Assembly (NCBI GenBank): GCA_035461175.1
Contig: DATHVR010000168.1
Coordinates: 1 to 12,425 of the forward strand
Direction: 5' to 3'
DNA: 12,425 nucleotides
Source: DATHVR01 sp035461175
Lineage (GTDB): Bacteria > Actinomycetota > Acidimicrobiia > Spongiisociales > ZC4RG35
Shown: positions 11,618 through 12,425 of the stretch, piece after piece
Layout of the letters: the number at the start of each line of letters is the position of its first letter
Position numbering within the stretch: the stretch's first letter is position 1
Position numbers and translations under genes: made by a program
Notes under the pieces: model-generated
Seen by the model: only the letters and a program-made list of their open reading frames with translations
The model's database searches: none
Told to the model about the DNA's origin: nothing

Positions 11618-11820
11618 AGGTCATCCTCCGCCAACCGCGCCGCGAGATCGAACTCGACGGCGTCGCCCGGGTGCAGGACCTGTTCCGGCGCCTGGAACTC
11701 GTCCCCGAATCGTATCTGGCCATCCGGTCGGGGGAGTTGCTGACGACCGACATGGCCGTGGGCGCCGACGACGTGATCGAGTTGCGCCCGGTCATCTCCG
11801 GGGGTACTTCACCCTCATGA
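11614..11820 (+). CDS. ttuB: Ubiquitin-like sulfur carrier (MoaD/ThiS fold), TtuB-like
   Basis: The product has 68 residues with the beta-grasp pattern: MKVILR strand, helix VQDLFRRLELV, then YLAIRSGELLTTDMAVGADDVIELRPVISGG. The family carries sulfur as a thiocarboxylate on a C-terminal GG and hands it to a partner enzyme. The next gene encodes a TtuA-like tRNA thiolase, so TtuB is the best match, though MoaD or ThiS cannot be excluded by fold alone. The oddity is that GG (63-64) is not the end; TSPS follows. The carrier would need trimming before an E1-like enzyme could activate it. It is coupled on both sides by ATGA overlaps. Confidence 0.8.
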   Translation: MKVILRQPRREIELDGVARVQDLFRRLELVPESYLAIRSGELLTTDMAVGADDVIELRPVISGGTSPS

Positions 11821-12425
11821 AGTGCAAGGTCTGCCGGGGGAGGGCCGTCATTCAGGTTCGGCGTCACAACGCCAACTTCTGCGGGGACCACTTCGTGACC
11901 CACATCCACCGTCAGGTCGAACGCACGATCCATCACTACCGCATGTTCGGACCGGAGGAAAGGCTGGTTCTGGGGGTTTCGGGCGGCAAGGACAGCCTCG
12001 CCCTATGGGACATCCTCACGGAGCTCGGCTATCTGGTCGACGGCGTCTACCTGCATCTCGGCATCGGCGACTACTCCTCCGAGAGCCTGACCCTGTCGCG
12101 TCGTTTCGCCGAGGAGCGGGGTCTTCGCCTCACGGTCCACGACCTGCCAGCGGACACCGGATTCTCGGTCCCGGAGGCAGCCTCGGTCAGCGCTCGCACT
12201 CCCTGTTCGGCCTGTGGGCTGTCGAAGCGATACCTCCTCAACCAGGTGGCAGGCGAGGGCGGCTACGACGTCCTGGTGATGGGCCACAACCTCGACGATG
12301 AGGCGGCCACCCTGTTCGGCAATGTGATGCAGTGGAATCCCGAGTATCTGGCCCGCCAGGCCCCGGTCCTGCCCGCCTCCGACGACGGTCTGGCCCGCAA
12401 GGTGAAACCGCTGATCAGGGTCGCC
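11817..12425 (+). CDS. ttuA: TtuA-like tRNA 2-thiouridine synthetase, 3' end beyond the window
   Basis: The first 203 codons are present. An N-terminal zinc knuckle uses C3, C6, C22 and H25 (CKVC, FCGDH). The PP-loop SGGKDS (55-60) binds ATP to adenylate the uridine. C130 and C133 (CSACG) are at the positions of the iron-sulfur ligands of Thermus TtuA, and GHNLDDEA (156-163) follows. The known reaction is sulfur transfer from TtuB to position 2 of ribothymidine-54 in tRNA. The third cluster cysteine and the C-terminal zinc finger would lie outside the window. The start overlaps the ttuB stop (ATGA). A TtcA-type enzyme thiolating C32 is the alternative, but the N-terminal zinc knuckle and the adjacent carrier favour TtuA. 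Confidence 0.85.
   Translation, partial: MKCKVCRGRAVIQVRRHNANFCGDHFVTHIHRQVERTIHHYRMFGPEERLVLGVSGGKDSLALWDILTELGYLVDGVYLHLGIGDYSSESLTLSRRFAEERGLRLTVHDLPADTGFSVPEAASVSARTPCSACGLSKRYLLNQVAGEGGYDVLVMGHNLDDEAATLFGNVMQWNPEYLARQAPVLPASDDGLARKVKPLIRVA

Overview
The window looks like a chromosomal segment of a high-GC Gram-positive bacterium (Actinomycetota). Class Acidimicrobiia or a near relative is my inference. The signs are GC-rich coding DNA, frequent GTG and TTG starts, 4-nt start/stop overlaps, few long gaps, and an actinobacterial style of surface protein with SLH repeats carrying spaced cysteines. I ran no database search, so all family names come from motifs read by eye.

Layout. At the left edge lie the last codons of an unidentified gene, a tRNA-Leu(GAG) with its own promoter and terminator, and a 374-nt gene-free stretch. 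Next, on the minus strand, is a small secreted protein (563-1054), then a gene-poor stretch with inverted repeats and a 47-residue membrane peptide gene (1526-1669, minus). A secreted SLH/beta-helix surface protein (1884-3044) ends 9 nt before the convergent end of a stand-alone cyclic-nucleotide-binding protein (3054-3464, minus).

The centre (3054-8531) is the notable part. Divergent from the cNMP-binding gene runs a gene set with 4-nt overlaps and strong ribosome binding sites: a response-regulator receiver fused to a cysteine-less glutaredoxin-like fold and a thioredoxin-reductase-like flavoprotein without CxxC; a histidine kinase with an N-terminal cNMP-binding domain; a truncated haemoglobin; a class III adenylate cyclase overlapping the globin gene by 4 nt; and a cupin. 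Read together, the parts suggest a local circuit. A haem protein and a cyclase would set cAMP, cAMP would bind the kinase and the stand-alone sensor, and the kinase would phosphorylate the receiver that is physically attached to a flavoenzyme. None of these proteins has a DNA-binding domain, so the output looks enzymatic rather than transcriptional.

To the right are a small three-helix membrane protein (8621-9157) that overlaps an MFS exporter tail to tail by 87 nt (9071-10462, minus), then two small membrane proteins (10525-11009), a 230-nt hairpin-rich spacer ending in a terminator, and a 76-residue protein on the minus strand (11242-11472). At the right edge a tightly coupled set encodes a 33-residue membrane peptide, a TtuB-like ubiquitin-fold sulfur carrier, and a TtuA-like tRNA thiolase cut off by the window end. 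The sulfur carrier has four residues beyond its diglycine.
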